A DNA stretch of 64,000 nt from Pseudomonas sp. H1h (GCF_000633255.1 NZ_AYMJ01000015.1:310001-374000), one strand, 5' to 3'. Numbered from the stretch's first letter, positions 17,098 to 25,959 are shown. Made by a program: numbers and translations. The notes: generated by a model from the sequence alone, not told the origin.

Positions 17098-17613
17098 CTA
17101 GAGGTTTTGGCTGCCGAGCACTTCGCGAATCGCCGCCAACGCTTCGTCCCCGGCACTGCGCGCCAGATCGAGATTGCCTTTGGCGGCGTGCGCGCGTATC
17201 TGGTACTTGGCCTTCAGGCGCAAGGTGCGCAGGGTCAGCAGATGGTCGGTGAGCTGATCGGCCTTGCTCAGGATCTGCTCGGCAGCCTGTTTGGCCGTAC
17301 GACCTTTGACCACCCACGCTGCGACTGACAACGGCACTTCCTTTTTCGGGTAACCGGCGTCCTGATAAGCCTGCGCGTCGGCAGCGGCCTGCGCATACTC
17401 CATGGCTTTGAGCGGGTCGCCGGCCAAAGCGGCGCGTGCACTGTCAGCCGCCGCGTCGACTTTGGAACACAGCTGCTCGGCTTCCTGCAGTTCCAGTTCA
17501 GCGACTCTGGAGGCATTCAGCTGCCATTTTTCTCCATCCCAATCATGGGCACTGGACGGCTGGGCCGGACGCAAGCCTTCCTCGAACTGATGCAGCTCTT
17601 GAATGATGATCAT
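17098..17613 (-). CDS. Tail fibre assembly protein (for fibre 5)
   Basis: A 171-residue, largely helical, Ala-rich protein. N-terminal MIIIQELHQFEEGLRPAQ is followed by HDWDGEKWQLN, a motif common at the start of phage fibre assembly proteins, and then long helices (residues 40-165). Its ATG overlaps the fibre 5 stop by four bases, which argues for a fibre-specific chaperone. It is unlike the other chaperones of the array. Confidence 0.7.
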   Translation of the reverse strand: MIIIQELHQFEEGLRPAQPSSAHDWDGEKWQLNASRVAELELQEAEQLCSKVDAAADSARAALAGDPLKAMEYAQAAADAQAYQDAGYPKKEVPLSVAAWVVKGRTAKQAAEQILSKADQLTDHLLTLRTLRLKAKYQIRAHAAKGNLDLARSAGDEALAAIREVLGSQNL

Positions 17614-18761
17614 CGGATCAACTCCCAGGAAAAATTCACGTTCACCGCCGCAGCGAAGTTGACCGCGATGCCATTGGCATAATCGGCCGGACCGACACTT
17701 TTGAGCCCCATGCTGAACAGCAATTCGTCACTGGCGGCAGTGCCTGCGCCCCAGGTGTGTTCGGCCTGATAGGCCTGCCACAGCGAGCGCAATTCGTTGT
17801 GATCGAAGCTGGCGGTCAATGTCGACACCGTTGTATCGCTGACCACGTTGCTGGAAAAAATCAGCGCCGCGCCACCCGGCGTTGCCCAGCCATCCCAGTT
17901 GTTGGACGTACCGACCGTCGGGTTCAGGTAGCAGTAGTTACCCCCCAACCATCCGGTCGGTGCAAAGTTCACGCTGGTAATCCCGGTCGGATGCGGCGTC
18001 GGGTTACCCACCACCAGCCGCGCCGCACGGGCATGCGGATCAAGCGGCAGATAAACCACACCATTGCCATTGACCGTTTGCGTCCACGACAACCGGCTGC
18101 GGTTGTAGATGGCTCTGACAGTGGGTATCGAACCCGGCCCCGCCGTGACGACCCACGCCAGGCAAAGGTCCAGTGGCGTCGACTGGAAGCCGCCACCCGC
18201 CGCACCATTGACCGTGCCCTTCAATCCTTCCGGGGTCGCGTCATAGACCGTGCCGCGCTGCATGTAAAAAGTCAGCACGCCACCGATGACTTGCGCCCGC
18301 AAAAAGTAACCGGAACTTGGCAGCAGATCGGGGCTGCTCCAGACCTGGGTGGTGAACGTACGCGCACGCCCCAACTGCCCGGCCACCACCTCCTGACCAA
18401 GGCTGATCAGCACACCGGCCGGTATCGATACCCGCCCGCCACCCGTGGAAACCGCTGCCGGAGTGATCGCCAGGCGACCGTCCGGCGTCGCCACCGTCGC
18501 GGTCGGCAAAGAGCTGATCGGCAACGCCGAATCCAGATTCCAGCCCTTGGCCGAAACGCTCTGAATCGCCTGCAGCAACTGATCGTATTTCTTCTCGTCC
18601 GGCGTCAGCCCCCCGGCATTGATCACGTTGATGATTTCCTGCGTAACACCGTTGCCCCAATCTGCCGGAATCAGCGATCCGGGCGTGCCGGTCATAGGGT
18701 TTTCATCGACAAACTTCCCATTCACCAGACCGGCGCTGGGCACACTGTTCGGATAATCCAT
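17610..18761 (-). CDS. Tail fibre 5 of the Mu-like tailocin
   Basis: A 383-residue fibre, the first of the array to be transcribed. The attachment module is MDYPNSVPSAGLVNGKFVDE...WGNGVTQEIINVINAGG, closest to that of fibre 2. The C-terminal 250 residues differ from the other four: a beta-rich domain with MQRGTVYDATPEG and LWQAYQAEHTWGAGTAASDE, ending VNVNFSWELIR. It lies 15 bases after the gp48-like gene, the normal place for a Mu-type fibre. Confidence 0.85.
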   Translation of the reverse strand: MDYPNSVPSAGLVNGKFVDENPMTGTPGSLIPADWGNGVTQEIINVINAGGLTPDEKKYDQLLQAIQSVSAKGWNLDSALPISSLPTATVATPDGRLAITPAAVSTGGGRVSIPAGVLISLGQEVVAGQLGRARTFTTQVWSSPDLLPSSGYFLRAQVIGGVLTFYMQRGTVYDATPEGLKGTVNGAAGGGFQSTPLDLCLAWVVTAGPGSIPTVRAIYNRSRLSWTQTVNGNGVVYLPLDPHARAARLVVGNPTPHPTGITSVNFAPTGWLGGNYCYLNPTVGTSNNWDGWATPGGAALIFSSNVVSDTTVSTLTASFDHNELRSLWQAYQAEHTWGAGTAASDELLFSMGLKSVGPADYANGIAVNFAAAVNVNFSWELIR

Positions 18762-18775
18762 CCCGTCATTCCTCC

Positions 18776-19381
18776 CTAGTCATAGTTGATGTGCACCTTG
18801 GTATGCGCCGGCGCACTGCGGTGGATCAGGCACTCAAGTGCCGAGCCCGGATTCACGCCAAAGCGCTCACCCCAATAACTCGCACCGTAGCGCCGACCGA
18901 GCAGCAGTCGGCCGCCGGTGTTGAGCGTCCACATGAACTGCGCTTCCCAGGTGCCCCAGTGCGCCGCGCCGAAGCGCGAGCGGCCCATGCGCGGGGCTTC
19001 GTGCTCGGTGATCGTGGCGTTTGGGTAGCCCTGGCTTTTGGCGATGTCGAGGTAGTAGCCGATCGCCTGGCTGCCGACCGCCAGCAAGCGCCGGCGCACG
19101 GCGAGGCGGCGATCGTCGAACAACGGTGTAGCGCCCAGACACGGGTCGGGCAGCTCCATCACCCGTTCCCAGTCCGGCACCAGTTCGCTGACGCCCGCCG
19201 GGTCCATCTCGTTGAGCAGGTCGGCGGCACGGGCGTCGAGGCGTGCCAGTTCGACAGCAACGCCTTGCAGCACTTCCTCGAGTTCCGGGACGCGCTCCGG
19301 ATCCCACGCCGGGCCGCTGGGCAGCAGCGCGCGCAACTGCGCCTGGTATTGCGCGGCGGTTCTTATGCCCCCCATACGCAA
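18776..19381 (-). CDS. Mu gp48-like baseplate protein (YmfQ/DUF2313)
   Basis: A 201-residue protein of the YmfQ/DUF2313 family, corresponding to Mu gp48, which links the baseplate wedge to the tail fibre. N-terminal TAAQYQAQLRALLPSGPAW and PDWERVMELPDPC are typical. The C-terminal half (HWGTWEAQFMW, ASYWGERFGVNPG, ECLIHRSAPAHTKV) is the conserved domain. It overlaps the baseplate J-like gene by 19 bases. Confidence 0.88.
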   Translation of the reverse strand: MRMGGIRTAAQYQAQLRALLPSGPAWDPERVPELEEVLQGVAVELARLDARAADLLNEMDPAGVSELVPDWERVMELPDPCLGATPLFDDRRLAVRRRLLAVGSQAIGYYLDIAKSQGYPNATITEHEAPRMGRSRFGAAHWGTWEAQFMWTLNTGGRLLLGRRYGASYWGERFGVNPGSALECLIHRSAPAHTKVHINYD

Positions 19382-20409
19382 CCTCCGAAGGTGAGCAGTT
19401 CGCTTTGCCCGGCAGGCACGTCAGCAGCCGGCGCGGTCAGCGTGTGGTCGTACTCACCGCCGGCGCTGCTGATGGCTTCGCGGATATGGCTGATCAGCAA
19501 CGGCACGCCCAGATCGGCCTCGCGGTTGTGCAGGTCGCGCAGTTGCGCTTCAACCGCAGCGCGCACGGCGCTGGTGTCCGGATTGACGCTCTTGAAGCGA
19601 TACACCACCGGCACTTGAATCGGTCGCTGCACATGCACTTCCGCCGTCACCGGGCGCAACGGTTCGATGTAGTCCTGAACTTCCGCCAATTGCTCATCGT
19701 TGGGCACCGGTTGCGGGTCTTCGTCACGCATGATGAACACCGTCACCGTGCCCGGCCCGAGCAGGCCGCCTCGGCACCAGGCGCGCGTCACGCCCGGCAC
19801 TTCCAGCGCCCAGGTCTCGTAGTCGCTGGACGAACCGCCATGCGGGATCACGCGATAGGAACGGATCACCCGCGAGCGCAGCGACTCCAGGCTTTCCCGC
19901 GCCACGCCGCCGCTGAGGCCCGGCGCCAGCACCACAAAACTGTTGCCGACCACACCGGTAATCGGCTGCACCGGGGTCAGCGCCAGACCAGCGTCGGCAT
20001 TACCCAGGCTGCCGGCATCCAGCGCAGCGAGGGTGGTGGTGTTGCTGCCATTGACAGTGGTGCGCGCGGCGGTGACTTTGTAGGTGCGGCCATCGCTCGC
20101 TTGCAGCAGCGTATCGACGTCGAGCACCGCACCGGCGGTGGCGGTAAAACTGACGCTGCCGGTGGCGACTTGCGCCGGTTTGCGTGGCTGGTTCAGGCGC
20201 AGGGCGGCGATGCGTTCCAGGGTCGACTCGTCGGCCTTGTCCGGCAGAATCTGCTCGGCAATCCAGTCGAGATAACCGTACAGGCCATAAGCGGCGCCAC
20301 CGAGGGTGCGGGCCAGCACTTGCGCATCGGACTGGCGCAGCGAATCGCCGGCCAGGTCGCTTTGGGTGCGCTTGATCAGCACCGGCAGCGAAGGGGTTTC
20401 AAACGGCAT
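19363..20409 (-). CDS. Mu gp47-like baseplate protein J
   Basis: A 348-residue baseplate J family protein, a structural part of the contractile-tail wedge. It has MPFETPSLPVLIKRTQSDL at the start, LDWIAEQILPDKADESTLERIAALR, and the core SGGVARESLESLRSRVIRSYRVIPHGG (about 175-201), the family signature. It overlaps the gp46-like gene by 11 bases. A second, P2-type J protein is at 39405. Confidence 0.92.
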   Translation of the reverse strand: MPFETPSLPVLIKRTQSDLAGDSLRQSDAQVLARTLGGAAYGLYGYLDWIAEQILPDKADESTLERIAALRLNQPRKPAQVATGSVSFTATAGAVLDVDTLLQASDGRTYKVTAARTTVNGSNTTTLAALDAGSLGNADAGLALTPVQPITGVVGNSFVVLAPGLSGGVARESLESLRSRVIRSYRVIPHGGSSSDYETWALEVPGVTRAWCRGGLLGPGTVTVFIMRDEDPQPVPNDEQLAEVQDYIEPLRPVTAEVHVQRPIQVPVVYRFKSVNPDTSAVRAAVEAQLRDLHNREADLGVPLLISHIREAISSAGGEYDHTLTAPAADVPAGQSELLTFGGCVWGA

Positions 20410-20800
20410 AGTTCACCTGCCAACTGTTATCGGGGTTGATGTCCAGACGTTCGCCGTCAGCCAGGGTCAGGACCGTGCGCAGGTTCAGACGCTGGGCGTC
20501 GAGGCGTTCGCTGATGATGTCGATGGCGCTGCAGTGGCCGTCGTCGATCAGCCATTGCAGGGCTTCGCGGGCGTAGAACTCGGCGTTCATCTGGGTCTGT
20601 CGGGTCAGCTTGACCCGGCGCAGCAGCCACAGCCGCGAGCCGATGCGGTCGTCGGCAACGGTGGGAAAAGTGTCGCCCCACCAGCCGAAGCGCTCCTCGT
20701 CGTCGAGAGCGTCGTCATCGGCGGCGCGTCGCCAGGTGAACAGGCTGATGAGCACGGCGCGGGTCAGTGCGGCGTGGAGGTTCTGGCTGATGAACATCAT
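20399..20800 (-). CDS. Mu gp46-like baseplate protein
   Basis: A 133-residue phage GP46 family protein (gp25-like role in the baseplate). Typical features: LTRAVLISLFTWRRAADDDALDDEERFGWWGD and an RLWLLRRVKLT motif. It overlaps the next gene upstream by four bases. Confidence 0.9.
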   Translation of the reverse strand: MMFISQNLHAALTRAVLISLFTWRRAADDDALDDEERFGWWGDTFPTVADDRIGSRLWLLRRVKLTRQTQMNAEFYAREALQWLIDDGHCSAIDIISERLDAQRLNLRTVLTLADGERLDINPDNSWQVNYAV

Positions 20801-21306
20801 TTGCCTCCTGCCGGCGCACCGGTCTGGCCGCTGCCGGCCTGCACGCCGACATGCACGTGTTTGATCTGACTGATGCCACCGGCGAGCTGATCGCCGGTGG
20901 AGACGATCTTGCCGGTCTGGTTGATCACCGGCGTGTCGAAGTTCACCGCGGTACTGGCGCGGATGTTCAGCGTGGCGGTTTCGATGTCGATGATCCGCCC
21001 GCGCTTGAAGTGAATTTTGTCGCCCTCGTCGGTGTAGATCGCCACTTCACCGGCGGCCAGCGACTGCAAGCGATAACGACGGTCGGCGACCACCAGGGCG
21101 ATGGCGTGGGAACGATCGCCACCGAGAAAAGTGACGATGCCCTCGGCGCCGGCCAGCGGGTTGCTGGTGAAACCGTAGGGTTCGAAATGCTCCATGTCGT
21201 CGTTCACTTCGCCGGCGGTGAGGCGCATTTGCAGCGATTGCAGCTTGGAAGCCGAGTTGGCGAGCACGACAGTGCCGCGCGCCAGCAGGCGTGTCAGTAG
21301 GCTCAT
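20797..21306 (-). CDS. Mu gp45-like baseplate spike/assembly protein V
   Basis: A 169-residue baseplate assembly protein of the gpV/gp45 family, forming the membrane-piercing central spike. The N-terminal OB-like region contains PYGFTSNPLAGAEGIVTFLGGDRSHAI. A C-terminal beta-helix stretch has repeating short strands (IDIETATLNIRASTAVNFDTP), then a His-containing end KHVHVGVQ and a Gly-rich tail, consistent with the metal-binding tip of spikes. Confidence 0.9.
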   Translation of the reverse strand: MSLLTRLLARGTVVLANSASKLQSLQMRLTAGEVNDDMEHFEPYGFTSNPLAGAEGIVTFLGGDRSHAIALVVADRRYRLQSLAAGEVAIYTDEGDKIHFKRGRIIDIETATLNIRASTAVNFDTPVINQTGKIVSTGDQLAGGISQIKHVHVGVQAGSGQTGAPAGGK

Positions 21307-21342
21307 GGGGTGTCCTCTAGGAGCAGACCCGACACGGACAAA

Positions 21343-21372
21343 ATGTGGGAGCGAGCAAGCCCGCGCCTACAG
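21343..21372. repeat. Single degenerate REP unit inside the tail operon
   Basis: ATGTGGGAGCGAGCAAGCCC followed by GCGCCTACAGG. This is one REP half without its inverted partner, in the short gap between gp45-like and gp44-like genes. Confidence 0.65.
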
Positions 21373-21388
21373 GGGTTCGGTGTCAGGC

Positions 21389-22432
21389 TCAGGTTTTTTT
21401 CGGGGGTGTGGGATCAGGATCGAAGGTATGCGGCGGCGCCACTTGCAGCGTGGTTACCGAGCCTTGTGCCGATAGCGAATAAGTGACCTTGGAGATCAGC
21501 ATGTCACCATCAAACCCAAGCACCGGATCCGTGACCTTGACCAGCGTGTTGTGCCGCCACAGGTCGCCGTTGGCCTGGCGCCAGCCCTGCACCTGATACG
21601 TGGTGGTCTGCGCCCGCCCCATACGGGTGGCGCTCTCCCACTGGGCGCGTTGCTGGGCCAGTTCGAACGTCAGCGCGGTGCCCTCGTTGATGATGGTGGT
21701 GCGTCGACGCTTGAAGCTGAGGTCGGTCGCGCTGGATTCAACCTCGCTGACCGCCGCCCCGCTCTTTTTGTCCGAACCTTTCTGCTGGCCGATCACCCGG
21801 TATTCGGAGAACACCTGGCTCTGATCCATGGCGGCGTTGGCCGACAGAATATTCTTGCCCAGCTCCAGCGCATCGCTGGCCCGGCCACCGCTGCCAGGCT
21901 TGGCCAGCACCAGCCGGCCCTGCGCGTCATCGGTGGAAAACACCCGGAACAGCGAGAGCAACCGGTCGATCGACTGGAACACCGTTTCGCCGGGCACAAT
22001 GGTGTGCTTGGCGAGCCGCGCAGTCTCGGGAATTTCATTGACCACCATCAACGAGTATTCCATGGCCAGCGCCTGAACGATGCTCAGCAACGGTTGCTCC
22101 TGCCATTGATTGGGCCGGTTGGTGGCCGCGCAATCGACCAGGTCCTGAGTCTTGGAACTGCCTTCGATACTCAGGCTGATCTGGCGTCCGTCGTAGCTGA
22201 TCGGGGCCTTGAACACGTAGCCGGTGAGCACCAGGTCCTGGCCGATTTTCACTTCACAGGGGTCACCCGGCTTGATCCGCTGGTCCACCGTCTGCCCCGG
22301 CCACTGCCAGGTGATATCCAGTTTGAAAGTGCGGAACTGGCGCTCCAGATCAGCCGTGATTTCCACGCTTTTCCAGCCACCGTATTCCATGTTGTTGACG
22401 GTCAACGTGACGCGGTTATCCATCTCGCTCAT
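21389..22432 (-). CDS. Mu gp44-like baseplate hub protein
   Basis: A 347-residue protein of the Mu gp44/P (late control D-like) family, the hub at the top of the spike. It has a beta-rich N-terminus (VTLTVNNMEYGGWKSVEITADLERQFRTF), CEVKIGQDLVLTGYV, IEGSSKTQDLVDC, and a central LysM-like VPGETVFQSIDRLL. The C-terminus is Pro/Thr-rich. It corresponds functionally to gpD of the P2-like tail at 28800. Confidence 0.9.
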   Translation of the reverse strand: MSEMDNRVTLTVNNMEYGGWKSVEITADLERQFRTFKLDITWQWPGQTVDQRIKPGDPCEVKIGQDLVLTGYVFKAPISYDGRQISLSIEGSSKTQDLVDCAATNRPNQWQEQPLLSIVQALAMEYSLMVVNEIPETARLAKHTIVPGETVFQSIDRLLSLFRVFSTDDAQGRLVLAKPGSGGRASDALELGKNILSANAAMDQSQVFSEYRVIGQQKGSDKKSGAAVSEVESSATDLSFKRRRTTIINEGTALTFELAQQRAQWESATRMGRAQTTTYQVQGWRQANGDLWRHNTLVKVTDPVLGFDGDMLISKVTYSLSAQGSVTTLQVAPPHTFDPDPTPPKKT

Positions 22433-22435
22433 GGC

Positions 22436-23671
22436 TCACTCCCTGGACACTTTCACGTCGTTGGGGGAAAAGCCCGGATGGTTCATCGCGTTGCTCTGAG
22501 TCACTTGAGTCACCCGTGTGGCGTCGGCAAATTGCTTGTAGGCCACAACCAGCGCCGGCAGGCTTTCCTGGAACGATTTAGTGACCTGTCGCACACCGGA
22601 TGACGCCACTGCCTTGAGATGCGCAAGCAGCGCTTCCTTCACATCGTTGATCGCCTGGTGGTGCTTGGGATCGGCCTTGTCCAGCATCGGATCAATAGCC
22701 ACCCCGACCGCCTTCTGCAGCGCTTTCATTTCATCGGTCACCGGTACTTCCTGACGGGTCACGGGTTGATCCGCCTGATGAGCCACCGAAGGTGTCGACG
22801 ACAGTTTCACCGCGGGGGTCGCCACCGGCATCGACGCCACCCATTGCGCCACTTTGACCAGCATCGTGTCCTGCACCAGATCGGCCATGGCTTGCGCCGC
22901 GGCGTTGGTGTCCTTGCCGGTGGTGATCTTCGGCGCATCAGCCTTGCGAATGGCTTCGAGTTGTTGGGACACGTCGGCAATCACGCCACGGTAGCCCTCC
23001 TTCGCGAACGCCTTGAGCTCCTTGATATCGCCGAGCAAGCCTTTGAACTCCGCCGCCACTTCCTTGGGCAATTCCTTGACGGCTTTGACCAGTTCGGTGA
23101 TCTGCCGGTATTGCTCGATCAGCGGTTTGAGCTGCTCTTTGATCACCTCATAAACGCCAGTCAGGCTGTTGCGCAGATTGGCGATGCCGATCCGCGCAGC
23201 CTTGATCAGCGTCATCGCCTGTTCGAAGCGCGCCACCGCTGAACCCAGCAGCGTGTCAGCCTTGACCAGCAAGACTTTCTGCGTGCTGACGGTGGCAGTC
23301 GGGAACGGCAACGGCTGATCGGGATAAAACTTCAGACTGAACGTCACCAACCCGCCGTCCTGGCGGGTGTGGGTCATGTCGCACTCACCGACCTTGACTT
23401 GCAGGCGTCCCAGCCAAGGGTGCACCAACTCGCCACTGCCCTGCTCCAACGCCTTGAGCAGCTTGTCGCGCTGCTCCAGGCAATCGGCGCCGATGATGAA
23501 AGCCGTCAGGTCGTGGGTCTTGGCCTGCTGGCCGAGGTCCTCGAAATACGGCAGGTCACGTTGCGGATATTCGTGCAACTGACCTTTGCGACCGACCGGG
23601 GTTTTCGCCTGATCGATCCAGAAACCGACACCGCGAAACGATGCCGGCAACAAACGGTCACGCCAGTTCAT
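22436..23671 (-). CDS. Mu gp43-like (gpN) tail/DNA circularization family protein
   Basis: A 411-residue protein starting at ATG 23671 after GGAGG, with N-terminal MNWRDRLLPASFRGVGFWID, the conserved start of the Mu gpN family. Despite the family label 'DNA circularization', in contractile tails it is a baseplate/tail component. A long helical region from about residue 170 to 380 follows. It overlaps the end of the tape measure gene by 14 bases. Confidence 0.88.
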   Translation of the reverse strand: MNWRDRLLPASFRGVGFWIDQAKTPVGRKGQLHEYPQRDLPYFEDLGQQAKTHDLTAFIIGADCLEQRDKLLKALEQGSGELVHPWLGRLQVKVGECDMTHTRQDGGLVTFSLKFYPDQPLPFPTATVSTQKVLLVKADTLLGSAVARFEQAMTLIKAARIGIANLRNSLTGVYEVIKEQLKPLIEQYRQITELVKAVKELPKEVAAEFKGLLGDIKELKAFAKEGYRGVIADVSQQLEAIRKADAPKITTGKDTNAAAQAMADLVQDTMLVKVAQWVASMPVATPAVKLSSTPSVAHQADQPVTRQEVPVTDEMKALQKAVGVAIDPMLDKADPKHHQAINDVKEALLAHLKAVASSGVRQVTKSFQESLPALVVAYKQFADATRVTQVTQSNAMNHPGFSPNDVKVSRE

Positions 23672-25532
23672 TGGAACCTCCTGCCGACAGCGAGCGATAG
23701 CCGATGCGCGATGACAACGCCAGGCCCGGTTGATTGCTTTGCGGTTGATCGGTGCGCATCCCGGGCGGTGCATTGACGAAGCTCACCGTCAGGCCGCCTT
23801 CGAGTTGCGTACGATTGTTGGCGGCGCTTTGCTGGATCAGCGCGCTGGAGGTTTGCGGCAGCGTGCTGTGCAACGCTGCGCCGCCCGCAGGTGCCGTTGT
23901 GCTGGTGCCGGCAAGGGTCGCGAAGAAGCCTGTGAAGTTGCCGCCGAGCAGTTCTTTGACCTGCCCGAAGATGCCTTGCAACTTGGTCCACATGTCACTG
24001 AACCAGGTCAGCACCGGCTGCCATTTCTGCTGGATCGACTCCAGCGGTGACTGGCTGAACAGATCGCCAAACACGCCTTTTACCGTTTGTGCATCCGTGG
24101 TCAACGATGCCCACAAGCCGGAAAAGTATCCCGTTACGCCGTTCCAGGCCGCCGTTGCCGATTCCACCGGCAATACGTCGAACACGCTGCGCAGGTTGTC
24201 TTGCAGCGCTGCCATCGACGCCCGCAGGACATCCCCGAGTGCCGAGAAAACCCCGGCCACGGGTTGCCAGGTACTTTCAATCATCGCCACAGGCGATTGG
24301 GTGAAGATCGATTTGACCTGCTCCCACTGCGCCGCAGCCTTGCCGGCAACACCGCCCAGCAGATCGCTGAACACGTTGCTCACCGTGCCCCAGGCACCCG
24401 CGATCGCCTGCGTCGGCGACCAACTGAACTGCGCCTTGAGCGCGTCCAGCCCGGCAGACGCTTTGGCCTGTGCGCCAGCGAAGAAATCACTGACGACACT
24501 GCTGGCCTTCGCCAGCGCCTTGTTCCACACCTCACGCGGTGAGAAATCGAACTTCGCCTTGAGCTTGTCGATCCCCGCTTGCGCATCCGCCATGGTGCTG
24601 GCGAAGAAATCACTGACGACGCTGCTGGCCTTCGCCAGTGCCTTGTCCCACACCTCACTCGGTGAGAAATCAAACGTTGCCTTGAGCTTGGCGATACCCG
24701 CTTGCGCCTTCGCCACCAAGTCGTCGTAGTACTTGCCGATGCTATCGACTCCAGCATAAAAGTCCGCGCGGATCTCTCCCCACTTTTTGCTGATCCACGC
24801 GCCCATCGAGTCGATCGCCTGCCCGGTCTTCGCCACGCCGGCGTTGAACGCCGCCGCGACGTAGTCCCACATCCCGCCGAAGAACCCGGAAATCGACGCC
24901 CAGTTATTGGTGATCAACCGCGCACCGATCACGATGAGCGCAACGGCCCCGGCGATGGCGGCGGCAATCAGGCCAATGGGTGAAGTCAGAATCCCCAGCA
25001 CAGCCACCAGCCCCATCGCCCCGACCGTCACCACCGTGAACGCCACCGCAGCGGCCGCCAGCCCTTCGACCAGGTAAGGATTGTTGGCCACGAACTGGCC
25101 AACCGACGTGATCACCGGCGTCAGCGCAGTGACGATACTGTTGACCGCCGGCAGCAGCGCTTGGCCGATATTCAGCGAGATCTTGTCCAGCGCTTCGTTG
25201 AATTTTGCCAGGTTGGCCGAGGTTTCCCCCTGCACCACCTTGGGCACTTTCAGGCCTTTAAGTGCCCTGGCTTTCTTCGCCAGCGCATCCTGCGCTTCGA
25301 TGGCCTTTTTGATGCCGTCCTGAAACGGCTTGAGCAGACCACCTTCGGCAATGAAGCCGGCCACGTCCAGCGGCTCGAGGCCGCTGTCTTCCATGCTTTT
25401 CTTGAATGCTGCGACCTTGCCGCGCAGCCCCTTCATCTCGGTCTCCATCTTCTCGGTGCCCTTGAGCACCACGAGCATGTTGACCGTGACGGGAAAGTTC
25501 TGCGGGATCAGGCTCAAATTTGTATTCGCCAT
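23658..25532 (-). CDS. Tape measure protein of the Mu-like tailocin
   Basis: A 624-residue tail length determinant. The N-terminal part has a coiled region (EKMETEMKGLRGKVAAFKKS). Central hydrophobic segments (about 145-205) include AAAAVAFTVVTVGAMGLVAVL and PIGLIAAAIAGAVALIVIGA. About six tandem units of roughly 40 residues then follow (about 270-515), built on F-x-x-S-P...W...V...F. The start overlaps the stop of the -1 frameshift product (TGATG), so ATG 25532 is preferred to the GTG three bases upstream. Confidence 0.92.
   Translation of the reverse strand: MANTNLSLIPQNFPVTVNMLVVLKGTEKMETEMKGLRGKVAAFKKSMEDSGLEPLDVAGFIAEGGLLKPFQDGIKKAIEAQDALAKKARALKGLKVPKVVQGETSANLAKFNEALDKISLNIGQALLPAVNSIVTALTPVITSVGQFVANNPYLVEGLAAAAVAFTVVTVGAMGLVAVLGILTSPIGLIAAAIAGAVALIVIGARLITNNWASISGFFGGMWDYVAAAFNAGVAKTGQAIDSMGAWISKKWGEIRADFYAGVDSIGKYYDDLVAKAQAGIAKLKATFDFSPSEVWDKALAKASSVVSDFFASTMADAQAGIDKLKAKFDFSPREVWNKALAKASSVVSDFFAGAQAKASAGLDALKAQFSWSPTQAIAGAWGTVSNVFSDLLGGVAGKAAAQWEQVKSIFTQSPVAMIESTWQPVAGVFSALGDVLRASMAALQDNLRSVFDVLPVESATAAWNGVTGYFSGLWASLTTDAQTVKGVFGDLFSQSPLESIQQKWQPVLTWFSDMWTKLQGIFGQVKELLGGNFTGFFATLAGTSTTAPAGGAALHSTLPQTSSALIQQSAANNRTQLEGGLTVSFVNAPPGMRTDQPQSNQPGLALSSRIGYRSLSAGGSNELA
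24478..24723 (-). repeat. Two 123-bp tandem repeats within the tape measure gene
   Basis: Segments 24478-24600 and 24601-24723 are near-identical direct repeats of 123 bases, exactly 41 codons. Each encodes a unit of the type DFSP[SR]EVW[DN]KALAKAS followed by SVVSDFFA. Further diverged units continue to about 23960. Confidence 0.88.
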
Positions 25533-25696
25533 CACTGCACCTGCTGCATCGCATTGATCCGTTGCGCGTGCTCCAGCGATTCGCGGAGCACATCCAGTGG
25601 CCTGGCCATCATCTGTTCGGGGTCAACCTTCCAGAACCAGGCCAGGTCATAGGCGACTGCGATCAGGTCGGTGATGGCTCCGACGCCGCACTCATG
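25532..25696 (-). CDS. -1 frameshift extension of the tail assembly chaperone (gp42-like)
   Basis: A 54-residue frame without its own start, entered from the gp41-like gene by a -1 slip at T-TTT-TTC (25696-25702). It reads HECGVGAITDLIAVAYDLAW and continues with FWKVDPEQMM, ending QQVQ; the stop overlaps the tape measure ATG. Position before the tape measure, length and slip site fit the gpG/gpGT type of tail chaperone extension found in most long-tailed phages. Translation was not observed, only inferred from the sequence. Confidence 0.8.
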   Translation of the reverse strand, partial: HECGVGAITDLIAVAYDLAWFWKVDPEQMMARPLDVLRESLEHAQRINAMQQVQ

Positions 25697-25959
25697 AAAA
25701 AACTCGCAACGGCCCAGCTCAGCGCATTGAGGTCAGCCAGATCGAGCTGGTTGACCGACGACGGCGGAATGCCGGCACACACGGCGATGTATTTGGCCGC
25801 CACGTCCATGTCGAGGCTGACTTCTTCGCTCTTGTCGATCTTGTACGGCAGCGCCTTGATCGCTCGCACCTCCTGCACCGTCGGACGGCGCAGGACGAGT
25901 TCGGTCAAAGGCTCGCCGTGAGCTTCGATCGCAACCTGAAGCTTCACGGCGCCGCTCAT
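25663..25959 (-). CDS. Tail assembly chaperone, Mu gp41-like
   Basis: A 98-residue protein starting at ATG 25959, which overlaps the tube gene stop by four bases. N-terminal MSGAVKLQVAIEAHGEPLTE, VLRRPTVQEVRAIKALPY and a DMDVAAKYIAVCAGIPPSSV segment are typical of Mu gp41-like tail chaperones. A slippery heptamer T-TTT-TTC lies 12 codons before its stop, giving a longer fusion by -1 frameshift. It is expected to bind the tape measure during tail assembly. Confidence 0.87.
   Translation of the reverse strand: MSGAVKLQVAIEAHGEPLTELVLRRPTVQEVRAIKALPYKIDKSEEVSLDMDVAAKYIAVCAGIPPSSVNQLDLADLNALSWAVASFFMSAASEPSPT

Noticed and set aside
22436..23671. DNA circularization function suggested by the family name
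   Set aside because: There is no packaged DNA in a tailocin; the protein is treated as a tail/baseplate component.
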